The notes beneath the pieces were generated by a model that was given only the letters and a program-made list of their open reading frames with translations, searched no databases and was not told the origin of the DNA. The position numbers and the translations under genes are program-made. DNA of 64,000 nt, from the NCBI GenBank assembly GCA_963576565.1, contig OY755038.1, positions 175,326,907-175,390,906 of the forward strand, written 5' to 3'. Numbering within the stretch: position 1 is the first letter of the stretch; the number at the start of each line of letters is the position of its first letter. This document shows positions 1 through 11,157 of this stretch, in pieces. The stretch comes from Aspidapion aeneum (Eukaryota > Arthropoda > Insecta > Coleoptera > Brentidae).

Positions 1-1383
1 ACGGAGGAGTATTTGTATAATAAAACCGGATAAAAGTAAGATTCACCAAGATACTCAAAACTACCTGCTAATCATTTTTTATTTAAGTTTAGTAACCTAT
101 CTAACAAGCTGCCGTCATGAAACTTCCCTTACCACTTGCATCATTTTGTGAACACAGTCACAACCCAATCAATGTTAGAATCACATGCCTTTGCTTTCAA
201 TGATTTGTTTTATGACGTTTACTTCTCTTGCTATTGTGTTTTTGTGTAGTTTATTTCATAAAAAACAATTATTGAAATGGAAGTTATGTACCAGATTTTA
301 AAATGTTGCTTTAGTCCTTTATTGTTTATATTGTACTTTTACGAAATATTTTGATGGAACTTAGGCTCATGCGAATCAATTCTCACAACAAAATTGTCCG
401 CGTATCTCCGCCATTTTAAATTTTATGCATTTAAAGCAGTGATGGTCGTGTAATATGAAAATATGTTTTTTTTGTACATACAAAAAATATTTTTTTTTAC
501 AAATTTACTTTACGTATTTATAGAAATATGGAAAGCATTAAAAAACTTAGACGTTATCAATACTCAGATTATAAGATACTTACTTATATAGTAATTCTGA
601 TAGCAAATGACCTCCCCCATCTCCTCACTCCGTTTGTACTAATATGATATTATATAACATACATTCATACAATTTTAAATAGTACCCCTGTATTATGTTG
701 AAAAAACTCTAAAGCTAAGTTTAAAAAAATAAAACAATGGTAACCTAAGATTTATAATTTTACAATTTTTATTAATTTAGTCTTGTCAACTATCGCATAC
801 ACAAATAAACATTTTAAAGTTAGTAAAATATCTTCAATTGAATATTTTAGAAAATTGTTTTGGGTTCTTTTTCTGATTTTTCCTATTAAGCATGCATATT
901 ATGTGTCTCACCCTTTTCTTTAAGAGTTTTATTAATCACCAACGCTAAAAAATAAAAATAGTTAAAAAAATAAAATCTTTCTTCTTGAAATGAACCTAGA
1001 AAGTAGAAAATTTTGAATTATTGAATATTGGATTAGGCCGGGAACCGGTCAATTTTTCATAATATAAATGGTCAAATAACGGATCTAACATCTTAAAAAA
1101 CGTAATTCTAAAAACAAAAGCAAACATAGTATTTATTTTTTTTTAATTTTCATATTTAGAAAAATATTTCTAGAAGGAATAGCTAAAATATTAGGTGTAA
1201 ACGTTCTTTTAGCCCCGTTTAGAGCCAAAAATTATTTTTTATTATTTCTCTTGAGCAGCCCGCAGCGCCAGCGGTTCAAAAGCACAGATAGAGGATAAAA
1301 GAATGTAATAACATAATGAAAACAACAAATAAGGTAGCGTATACGCATTTTAATATAAGGTCAATTTTTACAGGTTTTGATGC
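1..1383. other. AT-rich sequence without recognisable genes
   Basis: I see no open frame with family resemblance, no RNA gene and no paired terminal repeats here. The sequence is AT-rich with many short poly-A and poly-T runs, as in old intergenic or decayed repeat DNA. Confidence 0.5.
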
Positions 1384-2195
1384 AACATTTTTAGAAAAGA
1401 CAGGCAGGGCAAGGATAGAAGGGTAGCTCCATACGTAAAGGAAGAAATTGATTGCAAAATTTTGGAAATTGGGGACCGAAATTCGGAACTAGAGCAACAT
1501 TGGATCAGTACAAAAATTGATGAGAAAAAAATTTGCTTTGGTTCACTATACAGACCACCTGATGCCAATCTAAATAGTTCTCTGGATCATTTTGAAAACC
1601 GTTTAATTAGCTTATTAGCAGAATTCGACTATATTATTATTGGGGGTGATTTTAATATCAACTTCATGGATAGAAATACACCTGACTATTGAATATTTCA
1701 AGCACCTCTAGATAGGTATGATCTTACCCAACACTTGTTGACACCAACTAGGGTGACTGAAACAACAGAATGTTTAATTGATTTGATTATAACAAATTCA
1801 ACTGACATAGTATCTAGTTCTAGTGTTATCGATTTATCGGTATGCACTTTATATCAGAGCACCGTATGGTATGCTTTGCTCTTAAGATGGGCTTATCTAA
1901 AATACCTAAACACCTATCGCGATTTTTCCAGTTAGATTAATTGGGATCTTATTTATCACACTAACACAATTGATCAAAAAATTGATTTTTTAAATAGCCA
2001 AATTCTTAATTTTTTAATTTGCACGCCCCAATAAAGACCTCTAGAATAACAAAGAAGCCAGCACCAGCCCTGGCTAACCCCTTATTTGAAATTTATGATG
2101 AGGTTGAGAAATAAAGCTCTCTCTAAGTACCAAAAGTCTCAAACAGAAAATTCTAAGGAGGAGTATAAAATTGAATGTAATTTATAAATAAGCAT
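1384..2195 (+). pseudogene. Jockey/CR1-like LINE remnant (endonuclease and linker)
   Basis: A decayed non-LTR retrotransposon fragment. In the intact family this region is the apurinic-type (EEP) endonuclease that nicks target DNA to prime reverse transcription. The frame from 1462 reads a typical endonuclease core with 'LYRPPDANL' and 'IIIGGDFNIN'. After a stop at 1690-1692 the same domain resumes with 'TPTRVT' and 'CLIDLIITN' (1735-1935). From about 1949 to 2190 broken frames still resemble the linker between endonuclease and reverse transcriptase, with 'HAPIKTSRITKKPAP' and 'ALSKYQ'. Several stops and frame changes make it non-functional. No reverse transcriptase, 3' tail or target duplication is visible, so it is truncated at both ends. 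The clade call (Jockey/CR1-like rather than RTE) rests on motif style only. Confidence 0.75.
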
Positions 2196-2257
2196 TTCAA
2201 ATTAAATGAAACTGAAATGTAAACAAATCTTGAAGCCGGCTTATTGATGCGTTGCTA

Positions 2258-2431
2258 TCATTTCGTTGTATACCTATAGGGCAATTAACCAAAGAGGCAT
2301 TGGAGGCAAGGCACAATGAAGTCCGCAAATATCAACTAAGTCACTCAAGAAAACATGCAAGAGTCAACAACAATCAAGATTTTATGACTGCTTTGCTTTT
2401 AACCTCAGACCCTTTTATATCAAACCAGTGA
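2258..2431 (+). pseudogene. fragment of an unidentified conserved arthropod protein
   Basis: An open frame of 57 codons without its own start reads 'PIGQLTKEALEARHNEVRKY', then 'SRKHARVNNNQDF', then 'ALLLTSDPFIS' before a TGA at 2429-2431. The rhythm of charged helix, spaced basic residues and 'LLLTSDP' looks like real protein rather than chance translation. From memory it resembles uncharacterised proteins that recur in arthropod genomes and travel with repeats. I cannot assign a function. Upstream sequence in the same frame is closed by stops, so only an internal piece survives. It lies just downstream of the LINE remnant but does not look like part of it. Confidence 0.45.
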
Positions 2432-3305
2432 CAGCCATGCACAAGAAAGCTTACATATATTGCGGACGATGATTTCAAAAAATATTTTTTAATAGAAAAA
2501 ATAAATTCCGAAGAAGCTTTATGGATGTTGATAATTTATTTTTGAGCAATTATGATTGGTATAATATTTGTACAATTAATGGTTTTTACTTATTAGGATT
2601 ATAATAAGCATGAATTTCTTATCTTATTTTTATAACACAAATTTTTAGAAAAAATAATTTGACTAGCTTACAATTGATAATTATCGATTATAATTATTAC
2701 CTCAGCGTATAATTTTACAACACCCCGTATATAAAGTAATAATGCAACTTTTGTTTTAAATCCATATTTTTATTTCTAGTTTATATCTAAAGCTCTAATG
2801 TTTTTTTTAACACTTAAACCACCTTAAAAAAAGCGCACTATAAACCTCTAGCTTACTAAATTAATTTTTTGTTTTGGTTCCAATTACAGCTCAATATATC
2901 AGGAACCTGATAGTTTTTTTTATTTATATCCGTTTCTTAGAACAACCGCTATGATTTTTAATCCATTATGCCACATAATCGAAGCACTGTGCGACGACGC
3001 GACGCATCGCCGACGTTACCTGGAAGCATTCACAGAAATCTGGTTGCCTATGATGTGAAGTTTTCTTTCATTTTAATTATATATTGTAAATGTTTTCACT
3101 TTACTCAAATTTAAAGCTACACTTGAACTAGTAAAATTAAAATATAAACATAAGCATAAACTCGAATTGGTTCAGTTTAAAAATTCAGCTTGAATACAAA
3201 TTATTGGTGAGTGGCAATGTGGATTTTCCAAAATCGAAAAGCGCAGTCTATCGCAAGCCTGTTTAATCACAATCATTTGAAACTTGAACTGCATACATAC
3301 AACCA
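2432..3305. other. non-coding, AT-rich; no feature recognised
   Basis: Only short frames and homopolymer runs are visible. A GC-richer patch near 2990-3050 with repeated 'cgacg' words breaks the AT-rich background, but I could not pair it with another terminus. Confidence 0.4.
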
Positions 3306-3313
3306 GTATCACA

Positions 3314-3535
3314 CAGTGGCGGATCCAGGGGGGGAGACACTAGGGGCACTTGCCCCACCCCCGAGAATTTTTTGAATCTACAAAAATGAGTAAAAAGGAA
3401 GGTGTTTGCTAATAAAAATTCTAAATAAAAATTGTACTTTTTAGTTCTGACTAATTTAATAAAATGCTGCTTAAAAAAATACATACCGTTTTTTACCAAA
3501 AGAGAATTTCACCTAAAGTGCCCCCCCCCCCCTTG
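3314..3535. mobile_element. short hAT-type MITE with 8-bp target duplication
   Basis: The element begins CAGTGGCGGATCCAGG, the classic start of many non-autonomous hAT elements, and ends in a long C tract followed by TTG. The 8 bp immediately before it (3306-3313) and after it (3536-3543) are both GTATCACA, the duplication length produced by hAT transposases. The ends share the G-rich/C-rich inner part (a run of G then GACAC or GCAC) but the outer inverted repeat is imperfect. There is no coding capacity; it would be moved by a hAT transposase encoded elsewhere. Confidence 0.75.
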
Positions 3536-3543
3536 GTATCACA

Positions 3544-4071
3544 AGTACCAGGACTTTTGTGAGGGAAACATCGCCAAGCGCCAGCCTTGTTTATATAGAC
3601 AAATGACAGCCTTTGCTGTTTACCTGCTTGTGCGTGTTGCAATTTATGTCTTATTCCGACAATAAAGTAGATATAGATAAAAGTTAAGTTATGAAACCCA
3701 CCACCCTCAAAATCTAAACACATACACCAGCATTTACTTAATCTTAAAACTTAGCACTTAAACCAAGATCTAGTTCTAAAGTCTATGAACTTGATCCCGA
3801 CTGGTTTAAGTTTATTTTTTATACTTACAGTTTAAATTACTGCAAATTTTGGTTTACGCTAAGGTGCAATAGCACAATAATAAGCATTTCTCAGGGAGCT
3901 TTAACTTGCAAAAATTCAAATTAGCTTTAAAAATAAAGAAAAACTACATAAAAAACTTGTAACGAACTATCATTTTTTAGAAATTTAGTCCGTGCACTCA
4001 TAGGATTCCTGTTAAAAATAGTCCCAAATTGTAGTATCACCCCTTGAGGGGTGGTTTAAAGTTCGAAAAGT
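3544..4071. other. non-coding; no feature recognised
   Basis: AT-rich sequence between two hAT-type termini. No gene, repeat array or RNA was recognised. Confidence 0.4.
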
Positions 4072-4088
4072 CAGTGGCGCACCCAGGC
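4072..4088 (+). repeat. solo hAT-type terminus (CAGTGGCGCACCCAGG)
   Basis: This sequence is the reverse complement of the right terminus of the small hAT-type MITEs inside the LINE copies at 15978-16079 and 26783-26864. No matching inverted end was found before BEL-1 begins, so it is a decapitated or deleted MITE copy. Confidence 0.55.
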
Positions 4089-4164
4089 ATGATGTCGAAT
4101 TTTAAGCTATTTTTTGTTCTTTATTATGAAATATATGGGAAACTTGTAAAAAAATCTAAACGTT

Positions 4165-4190
4165 GGTTCGGTTCGGTTCGGTTCGGTTCC
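4165..4190 (+). repeat. (GGTTC)n pentanucleotide microsatellite
   Basis: About five consecutive GGTTC units. It is short and isolated, with no sign of telomeric character. Confidence 0.85.
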
Positions 4191-4237
4191 ATGACCGATA
4201 AAAAAACCTATATGCAAAAATTTTCAAGGCTAAATAA

Positions 4238-4708
4238 TGTTAGTCCACGGATAGAAAAAAAACGCTAAATGCAGTGGACTGTAAATATTTTAATTAATGA
4301 TAGCGCGAACAAACATAAATATTGATATGAAATTACGAAATAATCTAAACGTCCATAGGAAAAATATTGTGACACACAACGGTAATCAGACAAATGCACT
4401 CACCCCTTTTGCAGCCAAATTCTCCACTTCCAAGGGGCCCCTGATGGATCTATTGATGTCACCACGTAGCTGAAGGGTCGAAGTTTCTAGTTCTATGCTT
4501 CAGTACACAAAAATCGAGCACTTTCAGGTGTAGATATTTGAAATAGTTGGAGACGAAATTAACACGCCTTTTTCTCTAGGCGATTGACAAGGAGCTCCCT
4601 GGTTGTTGGTGCGCATGTCCAAATACGCGGAATGCGCTTTGTCCTTCATACAGTTGTGTGTTTTTAAAAATATATATAAACAACCGCGAAATTTAGCGGG
4701 AGCTAACA
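4238..4708 (-). repeat. BEL-1 3' LTR
   Basis: Nearly identical to 10592-11061. The sequence just inside it (4709-4725 read on the minus strand, TTTTGGAGGGCAG) is the purine-rich polypurine tract that primes plus-strand synthesis. It matches in style the TTTTGG..GGCGG tracts beside the 3' LTRs of BEL-3 and BEL-4. Confidence 0.93.
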
Positions 4709-4942
4709 TAACTGCCCTCCAAAACACACAAATTTAGAATCTCAACCGGACAGATATAGATATAAGAAAAAGAATCGACCGATAAATATAAATGAATGAA
4801 AACAGATAAGTATCGTAAGTTTATTTAGATATAACAAAATCCCGAAAAAAGGCAAAACAAACAAACAAAAAATTCAAAAAAAAATTAAAAATAAAAAAAC
4901 CTATTGTAATACCCGGTAAAAGGTAGAAAATTAAAATTACTT

Positions 4943-6268
4943 TTAATTTGGCAAGAGGCACAGTTTTACAACTGGCCGCTTATAAACACCGGTAACCGTT
5001 TGTACCGTCGCAACACGCACCTGACCGTCCCCGCCGGGATGCAGTTCGATGACCCGACCGACCGGCCATTTCAAAGGCGATTGAATGTGATCACTTGTTA
5101 TGATAACCAAATCATTTAATTTGATATTTGGGGACAAATCAGTCCACTTGTGTCGCTGTTGTAGCGTATGCAAATACTCTATAGAATACCGTTTCCAAAA
5201 ATCATTATGTAGTTTTTGGATTAGTTGCCATCTCGAGAGCCGATTTAGGGGAACCTTGGACAAATCTGACTCCGGAATTTCTGAATTAAGGGGTTCAAGT
5301 GTCAAAAAATGCCCAGGGGTAAGAGGTTGAAGATCGTGTGGGTCTGAAAAGGCAGGAGATAAAGGGCGACTATTCAGTACGGCTTCTATGCGACAGGTAA
5401 GGGTGGACATCTCCATGATAGACAACTTCTGGTCGCCGACAACTCGTACAAAGTGAGTTTTAAAACTTTTAACGCCAGCTTCTGCCAGGCCATTGAAATG
5501 TGGACTGCGAGGAGGTCCCAGATGCCAACGAATAGAAAGTCTGGTGGCAGCACTTCTTGCGTAATCCAGTAATTGGTTACGAAACCCTATAAAATTACTG
5601 CCTTGATCTGACCAGCATTGCGTCACGCTTCCGCGTCTGGAAATGAATCGATGGAATGCACCTACGAACCCTTCGGTGGACAGTTCCATGGTTAATTCCA
5701 AATGCACGCAATGTGTGGCCGTACAGACAAACACACAGACATACGATTTTAAAGCTTTACAACCACGGTAACGATGAGGAATCACAAAGAAAGGTCCACA
5801 AAAGTCGATAGCTACACTCGAAAAAGGTTTTAGTTGATTGATTCGATGAGCGGGAAGTGAACTCATTATGGGCGGTCTATAGGGTTTAGGGTTGATTCTA
5901 AAACATTGCAAGCACTTGGATATGGTTCTTTGAATTGCCCGTCTGGCAGATAATATCCAAAATTGCTGTAAAAGCAGATTATGTAATGTTTTAAACCCAG
6001 GATGAAGATATTGTCGATGAGCGGACTCGATAAGAAGAGTAGTTAAACGATGGTCACTCGAAAGTAAGACGGGGTGTTTTGCAGAATAAGACAAAAGGTC
6101 AGATTTTTGTAATCTGCCACCGACTCTAATGATATTATTCTCGTCAAGAAAAGGTGAAAGTTTTCGCAAAGGTTTCGGTATTGGTTTATCCTTAGATAAC
6201 GCGGAAAAAAGCTCAGAAAAACAAGAACCTTGCGCGCGTTTGATAAGAAGGTGTAACGCACTTTGCAT
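4943..6268 (-). pseudogene. BEL-1 integrase region of Pol
   Basis: This encodes the BEL/Pao integrase that inserts the cDNA into host DNA. Zinc-binding residues lie at about H84, H89, C119 and C122. The DDE catalytic core is visible as D155 in 'AIDFCGPF', D221 in 'WSDQGSNF' and E263 in 'GLAEAGVKS'. The C-terminal domain ends 'VVKLCLLPN', as in other BEL elements here. The first methionine is not a true start: the frame is continuous with the RNase H region upstream and is separated from it only by the TGA at 6380-6382. All catalytic residues are present, so this domain itself looks intact. It is called a pseudogene because no ordinary translation would reach it. Confidence 0.9.
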
Positions 6269-6379
6269 CTCACCGGTGGTAGGAAAAACAATATTCTCAA
6301 AAATAACTTTTTGGTCCGGCGGCTTAGTGGGTTTTTGATAGGAATGCTTTTGAAAAAGGTTAACTATTCGAAGGACATA

Positions 6380-9181
6380 TCAAATGATACGTTGAATTTT
6401 TGATATAGAGGAATATTTGATAAGAAGCTGATCTAAGAAGTTGACATCAATTATCGCATTGCAACAGACTTTTGGCTTTTCCTCCAGATTAATATCTCCG
6501 AAATCAATCGGCATTTTTGGTTTATGAAAATCGGGCCATTCGTTTTCGGGAGACCACAAAAACGACGGTGCGTTCCACCACATGTCATGTGACATGAGCT
6601 GTGAAGGGGTGGCCCCTCGTGACGCAATATCGGCTGCATTCAAAGCAGAAGGAATGTAGCGCCACGAGTTTGAGGGAATGATTTCTTGGATTCTACTGAC
6701 TCGATTTCCAACAAAGGTTTGCCAGCGATTAGGAGGGGATGAAAGCCAGTGCAATACGACTTGCGAATCGCAGACAGTAACGATATTTGTAAAAGTTATT
6801 TTTCCTTCATAGCTAGATAAAACGAAGTCAATTAATTCGCTTAAAAGAAATGCGCCTAGGAGTTCTAGCCTAGCCAAAGTTTGTGACTTTATAGGCGCGA
6901 CCCTAGATTTTGCAGATATGAGAGAAACAGATATATTGTTTTCCTCTTCTACACGAAAATATACGACGCCTGCGTAGCCTCGAATTGAAGCGTCACAGAA
7001 GCCGATGATTTGACAGGTATTGGTTTTTGACAGTTTGATTTGTCGGGGTAATTGAAAATTGGAAAGAAGCGGGAATTCAGAACGAAGTTTGTTCCAAGAG
7101 TCGATGATAGAAGAATCTGGTTCTTCGTCCCAGCCTATTTTCGATATCCACAACTGTTGCAAAATAAATTTTGCTTGTAGCAACAAGGGACAAAGAAAAC
7201 CTAAGGGATCGAAGATTGTCCCTATGATAGATAAAATAGAACGTTTGGTTGGGGGTTTGTCCTTCATTCGGCATTGATAAGAAAAAATGTCGTTTTTTGG
7301 ATGCCATTGAAGTCCTAAAACTTTGATAAAGTGGGGTTCCTCCTTGTCGAAAGAGAGAGGCATTTGACGATCGGACTCTGGCAATGTTGCCAATAACTCA
7401 GGACAATTGCTTGCCCATTTTTTAAGTTCAAATCCTCCCGACTTCAACAAATCATTGAGTTCTGTTTGAAGGGAGAGAGCTTCAGAAAGCGAAGGGCTAG
7501 TTCCCAAGATATCGTCGATATAGATTGACGTTTTTAGAACAGTACTAGCCATAGGAAAACGTTCCTTTTCTCTCTCTGCCAGCTCATTTAAGGTACGCAT
7601 GGCTAGAAAAGGTGAGCATGTCATGCCAAAAGTGACAGTAGAAAGTTCCCACACTGAAAGTGGGTCCTGTGGAGAAAACCTCCACAATATCCTTTGATAA
7701 GGACGGTGATAAGGATTGATAAGGACTTGACGGAACATCTGTTTGATGTCAGCAATGTAGGCAATAGGATTAAGACGAAACGTAAGGAGTAAAGAAGCAA
7801 TATCCTTTTGAAGTTTCGGTCCAGATAACAATGTGTCATTGAGACTAATATTTTTTGGGGTGACTGCCGAACAATCCCAGACTACCCTTAATTTTGTACT
7901 TAAGCTTTCCGGCTTTAGTACGCAATGATGTGCTAAAAAACACGATACGTCGACCTTTGGTTGACTAGATAAAACTAAACTCATATGATTAGAATCGATA
8001 TAGTCTTGCATGAAACTTGAATAGGCAGTGTACAGATCAGGATTTTTGATTAATCTATTTTCTAGAAGTAAAAATCTACGATAAGCTTGCGGATAAGTAT
8101 TTCCTAGGTCAGGGTTTATTTTGTCTTTAAACGGAAGATCTACCATGAATCTACCGCTCGGTCGCCGTACTACACTAGCAGTAAAAATTGATTCTGCTTG
8201 TTTTTCTTCCTTTGATAAGATTTGTTTTTTGGGCAAATGTTCGATTTCCCAAAACCTAGGGAGAATGACCTCTAAAGGAGGTGAATGACTCGTTAAAAAA
8301 CAACTGGTTCGTTCCGTAAGACTACCTACTTCGTCAACCTTGCCCATGACGACCCAGCCAAAAATAGTTTCAAGGGCTGAAGGCTGCCCTACCTGTCCAA
8401 GAACCCTGCCCTCCTTGAATATCTGTGCGAATAGCTCGCAACCAATAACCAGGTCCACAGGTCTAGATTTGAAATAAGATGGGTCGGCAAGTTTAAGGTT
8501 TCCCAAGTGTTTCCACTGATTATCGTTCAAAGAGAATGTAGGCATATTGGAACATAGTTGTGGAACAACAATTGCTTCGAAATTAAGTAAAGGAGTGACT
8601 TGTTCTTGTGGCTTAATGTGACATTGAACGAGCCCTTTGGAAGTGAAAGAAGACATCTGATTTAATCCGAATATTTCAGTGGTGTAACTTCGCCTAGGAA
8701 GATTAAGACGCTGAATACACTTTTCACTGATGAATCCTGTCTGTGATCCAGAATCAAGCAGTGCCCTTACAGGTTGAAAATTTCCGCAACCGTCCATAAC
8801 ATCTATTATGGCGGTGCATAAAAGAAAAGTACCTGAAGGTCCTGAGGCATTTAATGACACATGAAGATTATTGACAGGTGGTGTGTGAATGACAGGACTA
8901 GTATCTTGGCTTCCAGACTCTTGATTAGTTTCTAAGATATGAGTTAAAGTGTGGTGCCTTTTACTATTGCAAGTCCTGCATGAATATTTTGATTTGCACG
9001 TATCTACATTATGCAAGGGATGAAAACACGCTAGACATAATTTTTTCTGTTTGACGAAAGATAGGCGATCGATAGGTGAGAGATCAAGAAATGTTTGACA
9101 TTTCGATAGCACGTGACCTTGATTACACCGGAAACATTTTATTCCCGTACTCGAATTAGTTGAGGTGCCAGCCAGTCCTAT
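6380..9181 (-). pseudogene. BEL-1 Gag zinc knuckles, protease, reverse transcriptase and RNase H
   Basis: A long open frame of more than 900 codons. It starts with a CCHC knuckle ('CFRCNQGH') that lies in frame upstream of the GTG at 9112. A second cysteine/histidine cluster follows, then the retropepsin motif 'LLDSGSQTGF' (about residue 120 counted from 9112), RT with 'YIDD' (about 531-534), and BEL-type RNase H with 'GFCDAS', 'LARLELLGA' and 'VCDSQVV'. These convert genomic RNA to DNA inside virus-like particles. It ends at a TGA (6380-6382) in the conserved 'KIQRII' segment before integrase; the same frame continues after it. Compared with BEL-4 the domains are full length, so damage is limited to this stop and the frame change at the upstream end. 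Confidence 0.9.
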
Positions 9182-9702
9182 AAATTGGATGATTTATAGG
9201 TAGGCTTTTGCCCAAACTGATTTCGCATAGAATTTGAATTTTGATAGGTAGGCTTTTGCCCAGACTGATTTTGCATAGAATTTGATTTTTGATATATAGG
9301 CACCTTTTTGGGTGCTGTTGATTGAGGAAGTGATTCCAAAACTTTACATCTTTTTTCTAGAAATTGAAAAAGTGACTGAAAAGTGGGAATTTCGGTATTA
9401 GTATTGGCGTGACTCATTTCGAAATTTGAACGCGTTGGAATATCCAATTTTTCTAATAAAATGAAAAAAATAATAAAGTCCCAACTGTCAACGTCAAAGC
9501 TAAGTGATTTTAAAATTTCTAGGGATTCAGAAAAGGTGTCAATTAAATTACGCAATTCTTTAGCTGACTCGTTTTTTAAGGTGGAGTTCATAATTGAGCT
9601 TAAAGCATCATTTGCGAGGTCTCGCTTGTTTTGATATCTATTGACTAATTTGTCATAAGCAATTTTATAATTTTGATCAGATAAGCTAATCCCTGATATC
9701 AA
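9178..9702 (-). pseudogene. BEL-1 Gag, C-terminal part
   Basis: This continues the DUF1759-like Gag domain typical of BEL/Pao elements: 'ISLSDQNYKIAYDKLVNRYQN' and 'LRNLIDTFSESLEILKSL' match equivalent stretches in BEL-2, BEL-3 and BEL-4. Gag forms the particle that packages element RNA. This part lies in a different frame from the N-terminal Gag segment (break near 9705-9713) and from the zinc-knuckle/Pol segment (break near 9180-9240). Its last 40 residues contain a small internal duplication built on 'QNSNSMRNQFGQKPTY', a low-complexity linker before the zinc knuckles. Slippage in this duplication is a plausible cause of the downstream frame change. Confidence 0.85.
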
Positions 9703-9712
9703 TTTTAAAGGC

Positions 9713-10201
9713 TCATCCTCGAGATATGAAAATAAATATTTTTCGAACGTTACTTAGACTTTGATTTTGATCTATAATGTTATTAAAAAGATCGAAAAAG
9801 CTTGGCAATAATTTTTTATCACCTCGGAATATGGGAATACCTAACTCTTTGAGTTTTGGAGTTTCAGATTCGTTTTGTCGAACATATGATCCCGAAAAAG
9901 ATGGGGCCTCAACCGGAAATATTTTAGAGTAAACCCTCTTACACGCATAAAAATATTTACGAGCTTCTGAAAGGATCGCATCCTGCGTTTTAAACTCCTC
10001 GTCGTCCGTGTCGTCTATCAACATAATGACGTCATTATGCGCCAGCATGCATTTATCGAAGGTTTCATCCAAATCGGAATACCTCACTTGAAACTCGTTT
10101 CTCGCTCTTTCATCCTTTTCCGCGGTGTTTGACAACACATAACACTCGGTGATCGCAGATAAAAAACCCTTGCGTTTTTGTACGGCTTTTTTGACAGACA
10201 T
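9713..10201 (-). pseudogene. BEL-1 Gag, N-terminal part
   Basis: The likely start is the ATG at 10201 ('MSVKKAVQKRKGF'), not the upstream non-conserved extension. The charged helical segment 'YSDLDETFDKCMLAHNDVIMLIDD' and the later 'IPIFRGDKKLLPSFFDLFNN' align with the Gag of BEL-2, BEL-3 and BEL-4, where the second motif reads 'P.F.G....F..FFDLF'. The frame ends at 9713 by a frame change within the conserved region, so Gag is split. A leader of about 390 bp separates this start from the 5' LTR. Confidence 0.85.
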
Positions 10202-10591
10202 GATTTTACCTTTGAAATGACGAAATTGTCGGTAAATATACAATTAACGCTAAATTAATGCTTCTGAAATAGAAAAATGACGAATTGTCGAAAATATGCA
10301 CTAATTTATCGCAATTGATGAAAATTGTTTTAAATATCGAAATGATATGGTACACCACTGAACTTTTGTTTTGTTTGTTTTGATTCCTACTCGCTTTGTT
10401 TACTGAATGACCACGCTCCAGACACGTGTCTTGCACACACCACACCGACCTTCGGTGCGAACACGACTTCCTCTCGTTCACTACGATGCGAAAATTCACG
10501 GCCGCCTTGTTTGGCTTTGCGTGAAAATAATTATTAATACCGTCGTATGGATTTATTATTTAAAATAATTCGGCTCGGAAGGAACACTTTA

Positions 10592-11061
10592 TGTTAGTCC
10601 ACGGATAGAAAAAAAACGCTAAATGCAGTGGACTGTAAATATTTTAATTAATGATAGCGCGAACAAACATAAATATTGATATGAAATTACGAAATAATCT
10701 AAACGTCCATAGGAAAAATATTGTGACACACAACGGTAATCAGACAAATGCACTCACCCCTTTTGCAGCCAAATTCTCCACTTCCAAGGGGCCCCTGATG
10801 GATCTATTGATGTCACCACGTAGCTGAAGGGTTGAAGTTTCTAGTTCTATGCTTCAGTACACAAAAATCGAGCACTTTCAGGTGTAGATATTTGAAATAG
10901 TTGGAGACGAAATTAACACGCCTTTTTCTCTAGGCGATTGACAAGGATCTCCCTGGTTGTTGGTGCGCATGTCCAAATACGCGGAATGCGCTTTGTCCTT
11001 CATACAGTTGTGTGTTTTTAAAATATTTATAAACAACCGCGAAATTTAGCGGGAGCTAACA
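10592..11061 (-). repeat. BEL-1 5' LTR
   Basis: Direct repeat of 4238-4708. It begins TGTTAG and ends CTAACA (plus-strand view) and is followed by the AATAA target duplication. It should hold the promoter for minus-strand transcription. I did not find a convincing tRNA primer-binding site next to it. Confidence 0.92.
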
Positions 11062-11157
11062 AATAATACATAAATAACTTAAAACTATATCTGTAGATGT
11101 ATTACCGTATTAAATACGTATCAATATTTATTGATTTTCGCTTGTGGCGAAAATCAA

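Larger units (their letters stand above)
4238..11061 (-). mobile_element. BEL-1: full-length BEL/Pao LTR retrotransposon
   Basis: A complete element on the minus strand: LTRs of 471 and 470 bp beginning TGTTAG and ending CTAACA, flanked by a 5-bp target duplication AATAA (4233-4237 and 11062-11066). The order gag, zinc knuckles, protease, reverse transcriptase, RNase H, integrase is read from high to low coordinates. Protease before RT before integrase, together with the BEL-type 'IDD' RT motif and the HHCC plus DDE integrase, identifies BEL/Pao. The LTRs differ at only about four places, so insertion is fairly recent. The polyprotein is nevertheless broken: one frame change near 9705-9713, one near 9180-9240, and an in-frame stop at 6380-6382 between RNase H and integrase. 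There is no envelope gene. Confidence 0.93.

Noticed and set aside
4165..4190. Telomere-like repeat
   Set aside because: The unit GGTTC is not the insect TTAGG repeat and has only about five copies, internal to the sequence.
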